Assembly (NCBI GenBank): GCA_039545355.1 | Contig: BCJJ01000023.1 | Coordinates: forward strand, 1,362-65,361 | Direction: 5' to 3' | Length of the DNA stretch: 64,000 bases | From: Trichosporon coremiiforme | Lineage: Eukaryota > Basidiomycota > Tremellomycetes > Trichosporonales > Trichosporonaceae | Shown: one piece after another, positions 19,809-29,099 of the stretch | How positions within the stretch are numbered: the stretch's first letter is position 1 | Layout: every line of letters begins with the position of its first letter | The notes under the pieces: generated by a model | Seen by the model: only the letters and a program-made list of their open reading frames with translations | Told to the model about the DNA's origin: nothing | The model's database searches: none | Made by a program: the position numbers and the translations under genes

Positions 19809-20808
19809 AGGGTCCTAACTCAGTCCCACGCTGCACTCTCCCTACTCACCCATCTCGTTCCCGAACTCCTGCGTTCGAATCCCATGGCAGACTGTTTATC
19901 AACTGTCTGTCCATCAACACACACAAGTCCACCAGTCTGTTCCTTCCCATAGCCACACAAGTCACCGCATGTACTACCACCATCGATGTTGATAGCTACA
20001 TACCCGCCTCTAAGATACCCGTTCGTGTTCTCGTGTGCATGCAATGTCTGTTCTCGATTCTACAGCAGTGCACGGCAATGTGGCATGCAAGTGGCGCATT
20101 GTCCTAATTTTGCGACTTGAAAGAGTTTCAGCGCATTCCATTCAACGGTCCCAAAAGCAACGGCCAGCAGCTTAGCGATGCTCACCTGAAACTCCAGTCT
20201 AGATGGCTTCGTGAACTACTTCCATGTGACCAACTTTCACTGACGTTCTAATGTCGCCGGGTTGTGAGCGGGCGGGACAGCCCTACGGTGCGGCAAGGGC
20301 GAAGATGGCGCAGCGCTTAGTTTCGGGATGCACCCTTTCGGCCGGCATTTACTTTAGAGCACTCCCGCATGTTCCAAAGTGCGTGGAGACACCTCCTCTT
20401 GAGGTCAAAGTAAGGGATGACTGTGTATCCAAATGCCCACTGAAGCTTGTGCATCAGGGCGTCTCTTGTGGCAGGTGGGTCCATTTCCGCATCGGGCACA
20501 GTTGCGTGCAGAAGGAACGGAAGTGGATGGAACAGCTGGGAAGGAAAGTACAGCTACGCCTCAACCCCTGCCCACACAAAACCAACTCCCATTGGAAACG
20601 AAGGTGCTGACGGCTCATTCCACGAGGTGCCGTCTGTTCGTTGCGAGACCACGTTCTCGCGTGCACACTGGACCGGCGGCAGCAAACCTGCCTTAGCCTG
20701 ATGGTCTGCTCTGGAGTCCTCCTTGTGACTTTCTTCTTTCACTTCTCTTCCTGCTCATCCTCCTTCCTCTTCCCCACTTGTCACCCCCTCCTTGCCGAGC
20801 TCTTCGGC
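19809..20808. other. Intergenic, 1.0 kb
   Basis: No confident gene. A minus-strand frame at 20317-20565, preceded by a possible acceptor (GCGTAG), reads as a soluble peptide (ALMHKLQWAFGYTVIPYFDL ...). A plus-strand frame over the same bases is Cys-rich. I cannot choose between them, and neither has a clear start. Confidence 0.25.
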
Positions 20809-22794
20809 ATGCTCCCCCCTCAGCTGACGGGCTCTCATAGCCCCACTTACTACTACCACCTCGAACGAATCAACAACAAGTACAACTCACTGAGTGACCG
20901 CGTCCTCCAGACTGGCCATCAGCTACACCCATACGGCGCCTACAACCCCTGGCTTGGAAACAGCGTTCATACCGGCGTCTTCAACAGTCTCGGCAGGCTC
21001 AGTCTGGACCGCGAGCAGGAGATCTCCGATCTGCTCGCTGCAGAGCGCAGTAGGGGAAATGAGACTGTGTTTCACTGACACCAGACGGCCGCCTCTCCCT
21101 TAACTCTCCTCTCGGCTCGTTCCTCGACTACGGTGTCCAGCAGAATCCCAACCCCGAACCCCGCGCCCTCGCACCACACTGGTGTGATGTGGGGATCTCC
21201 GGCGCCTTCCATGGTCCCTGGAACGCTCTCAGAGCCCTTCATGGAGGGCCAGCGTCCGGTCATCAGCCACTACTACGGTGAACACTGCAGTTCGACCGCC
21301 AGTCCTGGTCGAAACATCATGGCCGCGCACACTGCCAACGGTGCACAAACTCCCGTGGAGTACCTGCACAGTGCATCGTCTCCGGCTGCTAGCTCCCCCT
21401 CTGAGTCTCGCCACAGAGCGCACGGCATTCCTGCAACCACCTCCTTCTCCAAGTCTCACCACAGTGCACACGTGTCCATCAGCCACGCGACTCTCCCCGG
21501 TACCACTCTTGTGGGGCACGAAGCTCCTCAATTGTCCACCACATCCGTCGCTGCGCCTTCCCAGGCTGCGCCCTCAAAGGTGTCTAGCCACCACTCTGCC
21601 AAGCACGCGGAGCCTAAGGCTTCTCGCTCCACAACTTCCAGTTAGCGTAGTGCTCGCCACCCTCCAGTTTCCAATGTCGATGGTGCAGCAAGCTCGACCG
21701 CCTCTAGTCTGACCTCCGCCTGGACAGGCGAGATGAACGGCTCACAGTCTAGCGCCACTGCCCAGCATACCGAGGACGCGACCATTGGAGTGGCTGCCAT
21801 CCAGCAGATTACCTATGCCTCTTCGTCTCCTCTCTCGACTGCAAGCTCCAGGGTTACCTCTAACAGCCACCCCGCCTCCGTTCTGACCTCGAACATCAGC
21901 CCTGAGGACAGCAACAGCCAGCATGGTACCTCGATCACCAGCAGGGCTAACACTATTCTTACCCCCACCATGTCTCCTCTCTCCAGCATCAGGCACAAAT
22001 CCACCGCTGCGCGGCAGGCTCTCTCGAACTGTAGTCGCCCTAGCCAAACTAGTGGCAATGTCCTGAACCCAATTGCGGAATCATTGAACTCGTCTTCGCA
22101 GACGCAGTCAAACTCCGGGCTGTCTCGCCAGCGCCAGAGCAGCTCCAGCTCGACCTCTCGTGGGAAGCAGAGCTCCTCAACCTCCGCGGCAGTGAAGAGC
22201 AGCATTGGCATCCACCAGTCCGAGAACGAGGGAAACAAACACGTTCGCGCTGGTCCTTCTTCTTCCTCGTCTCACTCGGATAGCAAGGACCGCACCAATG
22301 CGTCACCTTCCTCAACTCGCTCGCGTCGCTCATCTGCCACCCCGTCATCGGGGCCCTCAACCAAGAGCAACCCCGCCTCTTCCAGCTCGGGACATCTCTC
22401 CGCCCCTTACATGGCCTATGCCGGTACGACTATGGAGACCCATGAGATGAAAGCTATGGACCCTGAGACCTGGCGTACAATAGCGCGTGCCAACGCCTTT
22501 GAAGGTCTGTTTCTTATTGCCGTCACCGCCGCGAGCGGAAACCCGGACCTCCTGGAGAGGCTGAAGCGCCACGAGGGCCGCTTCCACTTCTACAACGCGC
22601 TCCATCCCGAGACCGACTTTGACGGACGTGAGTTCACGCCCGAGGAGCGTCGTGCCGGTCGTGCCAGGCACTTCGACACGGTCAGGATTGTCGCTCTCAC
22701 GCATCGCGGTGGAAGCGACGAACTGCCGAAGGAGATCGCGCAGAAGATCCAGCGCTTCAAGACTCTGAACAAGGACGGCAATGACGGCATCTAA
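20809..22794 (+). CDS. Ser/Thr-rich protein with C-terminal helical domain; model interrupted
   Basis: First exon about 20809-21049 (HSPTYYYHLERINNKYNSLS ...), then a 35-nt intron (GTAGGG, CACTGAC, ACCAG) and a second exon from 21085. The dominant downstream frame, Ser/Thr/Pro-rich over about 430 codons, is not the one that this splice enters, so the exon 1 to exon 2 join is uncertain. The downstream frame runs from 21085 to TAA 22794 with one internal TAG at 21643-21645; both sides of that TAG are equally Ser-rich and in the same frame. The last 120 residues are different in character, helical and charged (ARANAFEGLFLIAVTAASGN, RAGRARHFDTVRIVALTHRG). Function unknown; it may be a pseudogene or use readthrough or splicing around the TAG. 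Confidence 0.45.
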
Positions 22795-22969
22795 GAGACG
22801 ACAGTTCGCTTCCTAACGAATCGTTTCACACTCCCTACTCCGTACTGTAATATTCCCTGCATGATTCAATTGCTCCTGCCCTGGTGGCGGACTCGTGGCA
22901 TGAAGTCCCATAGCCGACCAGCAGTTACTTAGGCGTTACCGTGCAGCTATAGATGCACTTAGAAGAGAT

Positions 22970-23111
22970 ATCATACATTTTTCAATTTGGAGTATTCCCC
23001 GAGGAAGAGGACAGCGAGAGAGTTACAGAGGAAGAAGAGCTCAATCCCAAGCTCGGTGAGATCCATATCGCTCAGAAGCGCTTTGGACAGCTTGAGGAAG
23101 GCATGCAGACC
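22970..23111 (-). repeat. Duplicated 129-nt unit continuing the 23112 gene in frame
   Basis: Sequence at about 23000-23105 repeats 23130-23234 at an offset of 129 nt (43 codons). On the minus strand it continues the frame of the 23112 gene past its TGA. The two units read ILKMSKLLVSNDHLIELEIE and FLKLSKALLSDMDLTELGIE, each followed by a hydrophobic FFLC segment, with the second ending in TGA at 22970-22972. It is therefore probably a former coding repeat cut off by a nonsense codon. The plus strand is also open here (22953-23267). Confidence 0.5.
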
Positions 23112-23668
23112 TCAATAACTGATGGCGGAAGTGAAGAGGACGGCGACAGAGCTGCACAGGAAGAAAATCTCAATTTCAAGCTCGATGAGATGATCATTGC
23201 TCACAAGGAGTTTGGACATTTTGAGGATTGCTTGTGCTATCAATATTTCGGCCGTTTCGCTACCTGAAACGACTAGTTTCGCCAGCAAAAGGAAAACGTG
23301 CGCGACCTCGAAGTTCATGTGCGAGGGGAGTTTCCTACAAGTTAGTTGGACGAATTGACAAATGGCTCACCCCTTCGCAGCAAAGACCCATGCCGCTGAG
23401 CCCACGGCCAACGCAACGCCCGCTCTCACTATGAGCCCTGTACGGTTAGCTTGAACGAGACAAGAGTGTATGGTCATAGACTTCACTCACGTCGCCTGCG
23501 CCTATGCGCTTCAGCCACTCTTCGAGGACGACGATTTACAATCGCCTCTTCATTATGGGCGGCGGCGGCGGCGGCGGCGGCGGTAGGAGGCCGAGCGCCG
23601 GGGGAGGCGGATCTAGCGGCTGGGCGGCGCCCAGGGAGAGGTGGGCGAAGTTCGATGGGTTGGGACAT
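23112..23668 (-). CDS. Small membrane protein, tandem copy T1, 155 aa
   Basis: Exons 23491-23668, 23371-23437 and 23112-23334; introns of 53 and 36 nt with textbook GTGAG, CTAAC and AG signals; frame preserved throughout. Exon 1 gives MSQPIELRPPLPGRRPA, an eight-alanine run encoded by a GGC repeat, and an Arg-rich stretch. Exon 2 encodes a hydrophobic helix (VRAGVALAVGSAAWVFAA). Exon 3 begins GKLPSHMNFEVAHVFLLLAK and has one or two more hydrophobic segments, so 2-3 membrane helices are likely. It is a tandem duplicate of T2 (23613-24171) at 462-nt spacing. The flanking introns are 91% and 97% identical between copies while the 67-nt exon 2 is about 42% identical. The T2 tail overlaps the start of T1. 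Function unknown. Confidence 0.6.
23558..23583. repeat. (GGC)n trinucleotide run
   Basis: About 8.7 copies of GGC, encoding an eight-residue Ala run in exon 1 of T1 on the minus strand. Confidence 0.9.
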
Positions 23669-24171
23669 GTTGTTTGGTGGTGAGGAGGGAGGTAAGGGTG
23701 ATGAGGAAGAAGCTGTCCTCCACGTCGCTTGTGAGAAGACGAGCGAGCATCAAGAGCAAGTTGGTTAGTTCGAAATTGACGTGATCCGGCAGGTTGCTAC
23801 AAGTTAGTTGGACGAATTGACGAATGGCTCACCCGAAAAGAGCCACTAGCCAGGTGGCGAGGAGGACAACGATGGCGCCCGCTTGTCGGGCCGTGAAGTC
23901 TGTGCCGTTAGCTTGAACGAGAGAAGAGCGTATGGTCATACACTTCACTCACCCCAACCGCCGGGATCGGCACCGCCGGCCTGATGGCGAATGGGGTTCG
24001 CAGCGCCCGCTGTTATCTCAGATGAGGGACAGTGGGGAATTCTTGCATCGATTCACGTGCAGCATGGGCAGCGGGTTATTGTTGGACCGTCGGAGGAGCG
24101 GTCAGGGGTGCGGTCGCGGTGGAGGGCTCGCACCCAGGAGGAGGAGCGCGGGGCTCAGTGGTGGTGGACAT
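23613..24171 (-). pseudogene. Small membrane protein, tandem copy T2, disrupted first exon
   Basis: Exon 2 (23833-23899, 67 nt, the same length as in T1) encodes TARQAGAIVVLLATWLVALF, a membrane helix. Exon 3 (23613-23796) begins GNLPDHVNFELTNLLLMLAR, clearly homologous to T1. Introns at 23900-23952 and 23797-23832 are nearly identical to those of T1. The probable start at 24171 gives MSTTTEPRAPPPGCEPS, resembling the T1 start, but that frame meets TAA about 30 codons in and is not the frame that enters exon 2. Either a further intron is unrecognised or T2 is a decayed copy. Its stop at 23613 lies inside T1 exon 1. Confidence 0.5.
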
Positions 24172-24387
24172 TTCTGGTGATGATGAGGAAGAAGGTTGTG
24201 CTCGACTGTGGATGTTATATATCTGTGAATCTGGTGCCCATCCTCAATGTCCAGCAGCGCAGCATCCTCGAGGCTCTCACCGCTTCTGCTCCCGCCTCTG
24301 GTCGTCTGCAGGCCACAGGAGAGACCATGTGGCTCACCAGGCCTGGGCTGCCCTTCGCACCCACAGGCGATGAGACATACACACGGA

Positions 24388-25612
24388 CTATCGCAACCGG
24401 GCATGATATCCGAGGTCAAAGGACCCACGGCGGAAAGTCAAGAGCCCAGGCACGAGGGCGCAAGTATAGGGGGGTTTCACGAAGTATTCGAACGCTTGGG
24501 GTAAATGGGCTTGGCTAAGCCGTCGAACAGGAAAGTGGAACTTATCGACTAGGTCGCGGCTAATGAGGTTGTCGGTACAGCCGGAGTCGATAAGTGCATC
24601 GCCTCTAAACTGGTCGTCCGAATCTGTATACATGGGTTCAGCTGATTCGTTTAGACGAGGAGCTGCGAGGCGGTACGAGGGATTGTTCAACAGCGTCTTC
24701 GAGAAATGTTCACCGAAGCCGACGATGTCAGCGAGCGGGGCAACCTTTCGACGAAGCTTTTCGCGAAGCGAGCTTGTAGACGGGGGCTGAAGAAGTTCTC
24801 GTGCCGGGGAAGGAGGTTGAGACTGAGCGTAGGGTTTTCTGTCACTACGCTGGAAGAAGGGAGGCATATACTTTGGTGAAGCCTGCGAGGCGAGGGAGGA
24901 AGAAGGAGTGGATGAGTTGACGGTCACTTCATATATTCGAGTGCGCAGATGGCAACGTGGGAAAGAAGATTGCACGCCTGAAACACACGAGAACAAAAGA
25001 AGCAGATCTCACTCTTGACAGTGAGTGTGTCAAGCACCAAGGAGGAATGAATGGTGCACGGGCGCACACATGAGAATCCACACGACGTCACTTCCTAGCT
25101 CGGAATCGTGACGGATGCGCTTCAGGCTCTGCAAGAAGGCAGATCCAAGGATGGGGCGTAGGAATAGTGAAACGGACACGCAAGCGTTACTGTCAGAATG
25201 GCGGTCAAGTCGAACAAAGAAGCCAAAGCCAGCGGCGAACTCGAAGGGTGTGACATCGAGGTCGGCCGGCACCACCATCAGACGGCGCAGCGAACTCCGT
25301 ACATCGAAAAGAGTCAGGCAAGTCTTGAGCTATGCCATTAATGTCATGAACTGAACCTATCCGCGATGCGAGACGGACAAGCCCAGCTGTGCCGCAGTTG
25401 ATACACACGGGAAAAGCAGCGGTGCACAAGTCGAGTGGGACTCTCACACTGCCTAACGGCCGATATGACGATAGAGGATTCGGATTGAAGGGGCGCTGTC
25501 TAGCAGCCACGGGCCGTCGTGAAGAGGGAGTTGATCTCGTCGTCGGTAGTGAAGAAGATGTGAGGGACGAGCACAATTGAGCTTGAGGGCCCTCTTGACA
25601 TCGGCCAGTCAC
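24388..25612 (-). mobile_element. Degenerate LTR-retrotransposon gag/protease fragment (Ty3/gypsy-like)
   Basis: The minus strand at 24388-24996 contains DALIDSGCTDNLISRDLVDK, the active-site region of a retroviral-type aspartyl protease (DSG), after a Pro/Ser-rich and basic linker like the end of a gag region. Upstream, at about 25205-25612, another frame has FPVCINCGTAG, reminiscent of a gag zinc knuckle, and 25030-25278 holds a further related-looking frame. The frames do not join, and no reverse transcriptase, RNase H or integrase follows downstream. This is a truncated, frameshifted remnant; I found no LTRs. Confidence 0.6.
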
Positions 25613-26064
25613 TTGCGCCGGTGCAGAGCGGTGAAGAAGGGCTTAGGGAAGGCCAGAAAGCGCTCTAGGTCACTCTCACGCATGATGCTGTAAATGGTGG
25701 ACAAGGAGAAGCGCCGAACATTGGGCCCGACGACTGGAATAAGCTTCGTGGGCTTGACCTTGTGGTTCTCTTGGATTGTCTTGACCACTGCTCACTCCTC
25801 ACGGCTGCTATAGTCCGTGGGTGTCCAGATCGCTTCTTGTTGAGCAGGGCTTCGTCCACAGAAGAGTTGGGGTCCATGGCTGTCGATTCGGCGATCTTTT
25901 TGAGCTGGTAAGAGACAGTAGAAGGAGCACACTGGTACTCATCAGCCACAGCCCTCAATGACATGTGCTTGGCAAACGCAGCCATTCCAGCGCGCTCTGC
26001 AGATGTAAACTCACGTATCTTGGGAATTTGGGGGCGTGGAGTTCGAATATGCAGTCAGATTGGC
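25609..26064 (-). mobile_element. DNA-transposon transposase remnant, helix-turn-helix N-terminus, frameshifted
   Basis: The minus strand from about 26064 reads IPKIREFTSAERAGMAAFAK then MSLRAVADEYQCAPSTVSYQ, a helix-turn-helix DNA-binding layout like that of Tc1/mariner- or IS630-type transposases, followed by KKRSGHPRTI (the GRPR-like linker). Near 25790 the frame shifts by one base and continues as VVKTIQENHKVKPTKLIPVV to TGA at 25609-25611. No catalytic DDE/D domain is recognisable downstream. It is a broken copy directly next to the retrotransposon remnant. Confidence 0.5.
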
Positions 26065-26477
26065 TTAAAAGTCATGCATACGGGGGCAAATGGAGTTGGA
26101 AGATGCTTCTTGAGAGGCATGTCTCGAGCGCCACAACGCCACACTCTCTCTGTTGTTCGAATACATCGTAAACCCCCCTGTAGACCGCTCGATGAACTAG
26201 GTATCTGGGGAAAGTGGCACGAGAGTCAAGTAAGACATGGTTGGGGAGGGGCACTCCAGAATCAGTGGGTGGTACATAGCTAGCAGGGGAAAAGGGCCCC
26301 CACTTGTACTCATCCGTACATACAGGAACATACCGAATCTCTATAGCGTATCATGAATCATGTCTCGTCAGATCATCCTTCCTTGTCTCTTCCATCCCTG
26401 ATCCTCGCAGTACCAGCGGTCCAGGTGGGGCAGCTGTTCTCCGCGCCTCACCGGCTCTCCCTTTCATAATCTCGTCC
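26065..26477. other. Intergenic beside transposon remnants
   Basis: About 410 nt, comparatively AT-rich, no supportable gene; may hold further transposon-derived sequence. Confidence 0.3.
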
Positions 26478-27265
26478 TCAATGCCGATTGACAGTCTCGA
26501 ACTCGTTCTGCAGTTCGTCCAGAAACTCTTTATGTTCGTCCTTATCTGTCAGATCTCTCGCAAACTTCAGCAGAGACTCGAAGAGAATAGCGCGCTGTGC
26601 CGCGTCCGAAGTGCGCTGGCGCTTGAAGGCGGGCTCGGCGTCACCGAGATGCGGAATGACGGGCACGCCCGGCGCATAGTCCGTCTTTGGCGACCAGGCC
26701 GCCAGCCGCTGATGCTCTGGCGACTGGCCGGGTGAATGGCCCGACGACGGGGTTTTGCGTTTCGCGCTCGCTACGCTTTCGGGCAAGGAGGGGAGTTTGA
26801 GGTATTCGAGCTCGGCGGCTTCGAGGGCTGAAGTTGGCGCTTTCGGCGAGCGCAGGTCGGAAGGCGAAGCGCGTCCGGCACGGACTGTTGTCAGCTCCAC
26901 CACAATGCACAACTATGCCATACGGCTGCCCTCATTTACTCACGGGTATCGCTCCCGCTCGAGCTAGTCCCTGGCCGCGGGGTCGCCCCCTCCACAAGCG
27001 CAATTGGGGGTGCCTCGGCATCGACCTCTCTCAAGCGCTCAGTCTGCTCCGCCGAAATGGCTGATAACTCTGCCGTCTCGCGCAAGTAGATGTCTCGGAG
27101 CAGTTCTCGTGCGCGGATGATCTTGCTCAGCGGCGACAGGTGCTTCCTCGCACGCAGGATCGCTTCAGCCTCAACACGATACCGCGTCTGGCACGATTCG
27201 ACGCGGCGCGCAAACTCGGCCCGGATGTCGCGCCGGCGCCGCTCGGCTTCGGCGGCGGTCAGCAT
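26478..27265 (-). CDS. Coiled-coil family protein, member B, 242 aa
   Basis: Exons 26944-27265 and 26478-26884, intron 59 nt (GTGAGT, GCTGAC, CAACAG), in frame. Residues 5-85 are a charged helical region (AERRRRDIRAEFARRVESCQ ...) similar to member A (ERRREIINDYAARIKRCHRR). A Pro/Ser/Thr-rich linker of about 90 residues follows. The C-terminus QRAILFESLLKFARDLTD plus HKEFLDELQNEFETVN aligns without gaps to members A (4032) and C (29100). A lysine-rich KRKTPSSGHSP and a KRQR motif in the linker could be nuclear signals; this is inference. No known domain recognised. Confidence 0.65.
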
Positions 27266-27944
27266 CGGGCGTTCATCCGAGCGGCGGGGATGGACGGGGG
27301 GTCGTTAAAGTATCGGCTGGGTGGAGACGGTGTTTGGCGTGTCGGAGTTGGAAGCGAAGATGGCTGTCGTCGGGTCGGATAGCGAGCAGCAGAGGTCGTG
27401 AGAGACTGAGAGTGCGCCAGACGAAAGATGGATGAACGACAAGGTCATTCATGGGCGTTGCTCGCGGGTAAATTGCAGCGACGAAACGGCTGGTGGGCTG
27501 GGATTGCGCATCACGTGCCAAGGCTTGGCAGGGACGACCAGCCGCGGGAGGGCATGTGACGGGCCGACAGGAACCAAATATGGGGCTCCGCCGACGTACC
27601 AGGACAACGGTCTCGAACTCAATCTCACGACGACATGTTAAGCATGACAGGGTTGATGCTGATTCCGGAGCGTTGGAACGAGAAGCCACTGCTGCTCGTA
27701 ACTTCACTTTCGGGCTGCAAGTCCCATTTTGAAGTTCACTACGAGCGGCGTCCCCACTGGTGGTGGCCGGGAGGCCGAGAGTCGACATACACAATGCTCA
27801 AGTTCGCTGCACACCTAATCATTCCGAGCACAATGTGCTGTACGCGTCAGCACTCCACAACCTCCCTTGTCAGACAGATGGGGGTGATGGACTCGTACAT
27901 TCCCTCTGCTTCCTCACCATCACCCATTCCTTTTGCCGTACATC
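27266..27944. other. Divergent intergenic region with E-box
   Basis: Promoter interval between the genes starting at 27265 (minus) and 27945 (plus). It contains TCACGTGCCA at 27511-27520. No supportable gene. Confidence 0.4.
27512..27517. promoter_or_regulatory. CACGTG box, TCACGTGCCA context
   Basis: E-box in a divergent promoter; the same ten bases recur at 54110-54119 upstream of EFM7. Confidence 0.35.
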
Positions 27945-28778
27945 ATGGCCCCAGCGAAGCAGAAAGGCAAGCAGCGCTCCGACCGTTCGATCCAGCAACC
28001 GGCCCACAAGCCGCGCACCATCACTTCGTCCTGGAATCCGCGCTACGTCTCATCATGCTCCTTCGACGAACAAGTACACGAAGCGTATCCTTACGAGCCA
28101 GCGCTGAACGCAATCCAGGCGAGCCTAAGCAAGATCTTCGTGGACTCTCCCGATCCTATCGACGCGTACTATCTGATGCGGATCGTGCTCGAGGTGCTGC
28201 GAGCATACGTGCGTCCTCTGCTGTACACGGATATTCCGGACGACGCGCGGCACTTCGCCGCCATCCAGTGGTACCTCCTGCGCCAGATTGACGAGTTCGA
28301 CATCCTCCCCGACCGGGTGGTTGGCGAGGAACGCAAGATTGAAACGGCCGTGAGGGAATTCTCGCCGGCAAACATGCATGAGGAGATGGTCAAAACCTTC
28401 GCGCTCGACTTCATCAGGGCCGGCATGGAGTACTTCGACCTCCTGGCCGCTCGGGGTACTGCTTCCGGCCCCGTCATCCCGCCTAGGTCCAGTTCGTTAC
28501 GGGCCCCTGGGTCCATGGAGAAGACCGCCGAATGCGCTGTCTCGAAGAAGGTAGCACCGCCCGCACCTCCGCCGTCTGGAAAGCTGCTGGAACTCGCGCT
28601 GAAGGTGTTCCAGACCGGGGCGGACGCAGCGCTCGAGGCCTTCCGGTGCGGCGTCTTCGTGCACTTTGACGATGCACGGGTGATGTGGGCGAACAGGAGC
28701 GCGATGGAGCACCAGGTAACGATCATGTGGGAGGTCAGGCGCCAGATCTTGCTGCCCATTGCCGGAGAAGATGGCTGA
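27945..28778 (+). CDS. Hypothetical helical protein, 277 aa (342 aa if spliced to 28771)
   Basis: Frame from ATG 27945 to TGA 28778. A basic, Gln/Ser-rich N-terminus (about 35 residues) precedes a helical body with DAYYLMRIVLEVLRAYVRPL, ARHFAAIQWYLLRQIDEFDI and MVKTFALDFIRAGMEYFDLL. The C-terminal third contains GKLLELALKVFQTGADAALE. No known domain recognised. An optional intron, 28716-28770 (GTAACG to GAGAAG, 55 nt, no good branch site), would join residue 257 in frame to the acidic/lysine-rich frame starting at 28771 and give 342 residues. Either form is possible. Confidence 0.55.
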   Translation: MAPAKQKGKQRSDRSIQQPAHKPRTITSSWNPRYVSSCSFDEQVHEAYPYEPALNAIQASLSKIFVDSPDPIDAYYLMRIVLEVLRAYVRPLLYTDIPDDARHFAAIQWYLLRQIDEFDILPDRVVGEERKIETAVREFSPANMHEEMVKTFALDFIRAGMEYFDLLAARGTASGPVIPPRSSSLRAPGSMEKTAECAVSKKVAPPAPPPSGKLLELALKVFQTGADAALEAFRCGVFVHFDDARVMWANRSAMEHQVTIMWEVRRQILLPIAGEDG

Positions 28779-29028
28779 GGGCATCGGCGACTCGGCAGGC
28801 GAAGGCTCGAAGGAAGGCACGGACGGCGAAGCTCACACGGCGGAGCATGATGACAGCAGCAGCGACAGCTGGGGGAACGTGTGGTTCGGGGAAGACGAAG
28901 AGTGTTTCAGCCACATGGATCAACCTGTGGAGAGTAGCAAGGACGCAGCCAAGCCTGCATCAAAGAAGAAGGGCAAGAAGATCAAACACGCAAAGTTGCT
29001 GAGGGCGAGGGCGCGCATGGGGAAGTAG
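28771..29028 (+). CDS. Acidic then lysine-rich short frame; separate gene or last exon of 27945
   Basis: ATG 28771 to TAG 29028, 85 aa, overlapping the 27945 frame by 8 nt in another phase. Composition is clearly biased: Asp/Glu/Ser-rich (HDDSSSDSWGNVWFGEDEEC), then lysine-rich (KKKGKKIKHAK), ending RARARMGK. A disordered tail of this kind fits a C-terminal extension better than a stand-alone protein, so splicing to the upstream frame at 28716/28770 is my preferred reading. Confidence 0.4.
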   Translation: MAEGIGDSAGEGSKEGTDGEAHTAEHDDSSSDSWGNVWFGEDEECFSHMDQPVESSKDAAKPASKKKGKKIKHAKLLRARARMGK

Positions 29029-29099
29029 CTCCAAGTGAGCGATGGCTTTAGTGCTTATCCGTAACCTAGCGATTAGTTTGCAGTGAAGAAGAAAAGTGT

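Noticed and set aside
22953..23267. Plus-strand 104-aa acidic protein with internal repeat
   Set aside because: The minus strand here is joined by two well-formed introns to the T1 gene, so the minus reading is preferred. Kept as an open question in the findings.
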